From a virus: a stretch of DNA of 28,366 bases. Below the pieces are notes generated by a model, which was not told the origin of the DNA, ran no database searches, and saw only the letters and a program-made list of their open reading frames with translations. The translations under genes were made by a program, and so were the position numbers. The stretch spans positions 1-28,366 of IMG/VR virus record IMGVR_UViG_3300040960_000478; one strand, 5' to 3'. Shown piece after piece: positions 27,840-28,366 of this stretch. Numbering within the stretch: position 1 is the first letter of the stretch; every line of letters starts with the position of its first letter.

Positions 27840-28366
27840 AATACAAATCTAACCTGAACCCTATGTTCCGAAGCAAGTTCTCGGAAGACATCTTTAACCA
27901 CAAGTATAAGCATGAAGGTGCAGAGACATGGGGTGCCCTTGCTAAGACCCTTGTGGATGATGTCTGTAGTGTTGCTGGTGACCAAGGGATGTCTAAGGAA
28001 GACAAAGACCAGCTTATTACCTACATCCGAGATATGAAGTTTATCCCCGGTGGTCGTTACCTTTACTATGCAGGTCGTTCTAATAAGTTCTTCAACAACT
28101 GCTACCTACTTAAAGCAGAGGAAGACACTCGTGAGGATTGGGCTAACCTAAGTTGGAAAGCTGAAAGCTGCTTGATGACAGGGGGTGGCATTGGTGTAGA
28201 CTACTCAGTGTACCGAGCAGAGGGTGAACCTATCCAACGTACAGGTGGGCAAGCCTCTGGACCCATCCCCAAGATGAATATGATTAACGAGATTGGTCGT
28301 AGGGTCATGCAAGGGGGTTCACGCCGAAGTGCTATCTACGCAAGCCTTAACTGGAAGCATGGAGAT
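27836..28366 (+). CDS. Ribonucleotide reductase large subunit, N-terminal part
   Basis: 177 residues seen; it continues past the right edge. 'MKFIPGGRYLYYAGR', 'FFNNCYLLKAEEDTREDW', 'CLMTGGGIGVDYSVYR' and 'GRRVMQGGSRRSAIYASLNWKHGD' are the conserved N-terminal landmarks of reductases: the GGR turn, the first redox Cys in NNCYLL and the GGGIG loop. It converts ribo- to deoxyribonucleotides, with ThyX and MazG upstream in the same arm. Short N-terminus with no ATP-cone suggests the monomeric adenosylcobalamin (class II) type common in marine phages, but the class cannot be settled from this fragment. Confidence 0.88.
   Translation, partial: MKYKSNLNPMFRSKFSEDIFNHKYKHEGAETWGALAKTLVDDVCSVAGDQGMSKEDKDQLITYIRDMKFIPGGRYLYYAGRSNKFFNNCYLLKAEEDTREDWANLSWKAESCLMTGGGIGVDYSVYRAEGEPIQRTGGQASGPIPKMNMINEIGRRVMQGGSRRSAIYASLNWKHGD

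Overview
The window is part of a tailed double-stranded DNA phage genome (or a prophage or metagenome contig of one). The likely host is an alphaproteobacterium, perhaps a marine Rhodobacterales; this is inference from a terminase that looks like the gene-transfer-agent type, a DUF1127 protein, two 'APERIW'/'LVKRLR'-type small genes seen in rhodobacterial phages, and the mix of ThyX, MazG and a ribonucleotide reductase. No integrase, tRNA, rRNA or CRISPR array was found. Tail type cannot be read directly; the DUF935-type portal, XkdF-like protease and jelly-roll fibres resemble siphovirus-like phages.

Layout. (1) Positions 1-10954 are transcribed leftward: HNH endonuclease, small and large terminase, a fibre/appendage cassette, more tail-fibre and structural genes, portal, a structural protein, prohead protease plus scaffold, and the start of a probable decoration protein that runs off the left edge. 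(2) Positions 10955-12353 are mostly non-coding control DNA. They hold a tRNA-minihelix-like hairpin, a 24-bp inverted repeat, a leftward phage promoter, three palindromic operator-like sites, a cluster of TCGCA motifs and one small leftward gene. (3) Positions 12354-28366 are transcribed rightward. First come a SleB-type cell-wall hydrolase and many tightly overlapping small genes, then a sigma-like factor between two copies of a duplicated gene pair. A T7-like replication set follows: primase-helicase, a DNA polymerase split into exonuclease and polymerase genes, SSB, 5'-3' exonuclease and endonuclease I. Nucleotide-metabolism genes are interleaved (ThyX, MazG-like, ribonucleotide reductase, partial), with a metallophosphoesterase, an adenine methyltransferase interrupted by an HNH gene, and a DUF1127 protein.

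How it fits together. Most rightward genes overlap by 4-17 bases (ATGA, GTGACTGA), so they are probably translated as coupled operons. A shared sequence, AAAATGAACTTATATA, occurs before the leftward block, the second duplicated pair/primase operon and the SSB operon. It lacks a recognisable -35 box, so it is a good candidate target for the phage sigma-like factor. Breakdown of host DNA (exonuclease, endonuclease I), nucleotide recycling (ThyX, MazG, reductase) and T7-like replication would work as one programme.

Most notable points: a protease reading frame whose conserved tail lies in the +1 frame fused to the scaffold; a fibre cassette bracketed by a 48-bp perfect repeat that carries an orphan terminase tail; an HNH gene inserted at the end of a methyltransferase, leaving a second methyltransferase tail downstream; a conserved promoter-leader cassette present in both arms; and a 12-bp hairpin shaped like the acceptor/T-arm half of a tRNA.
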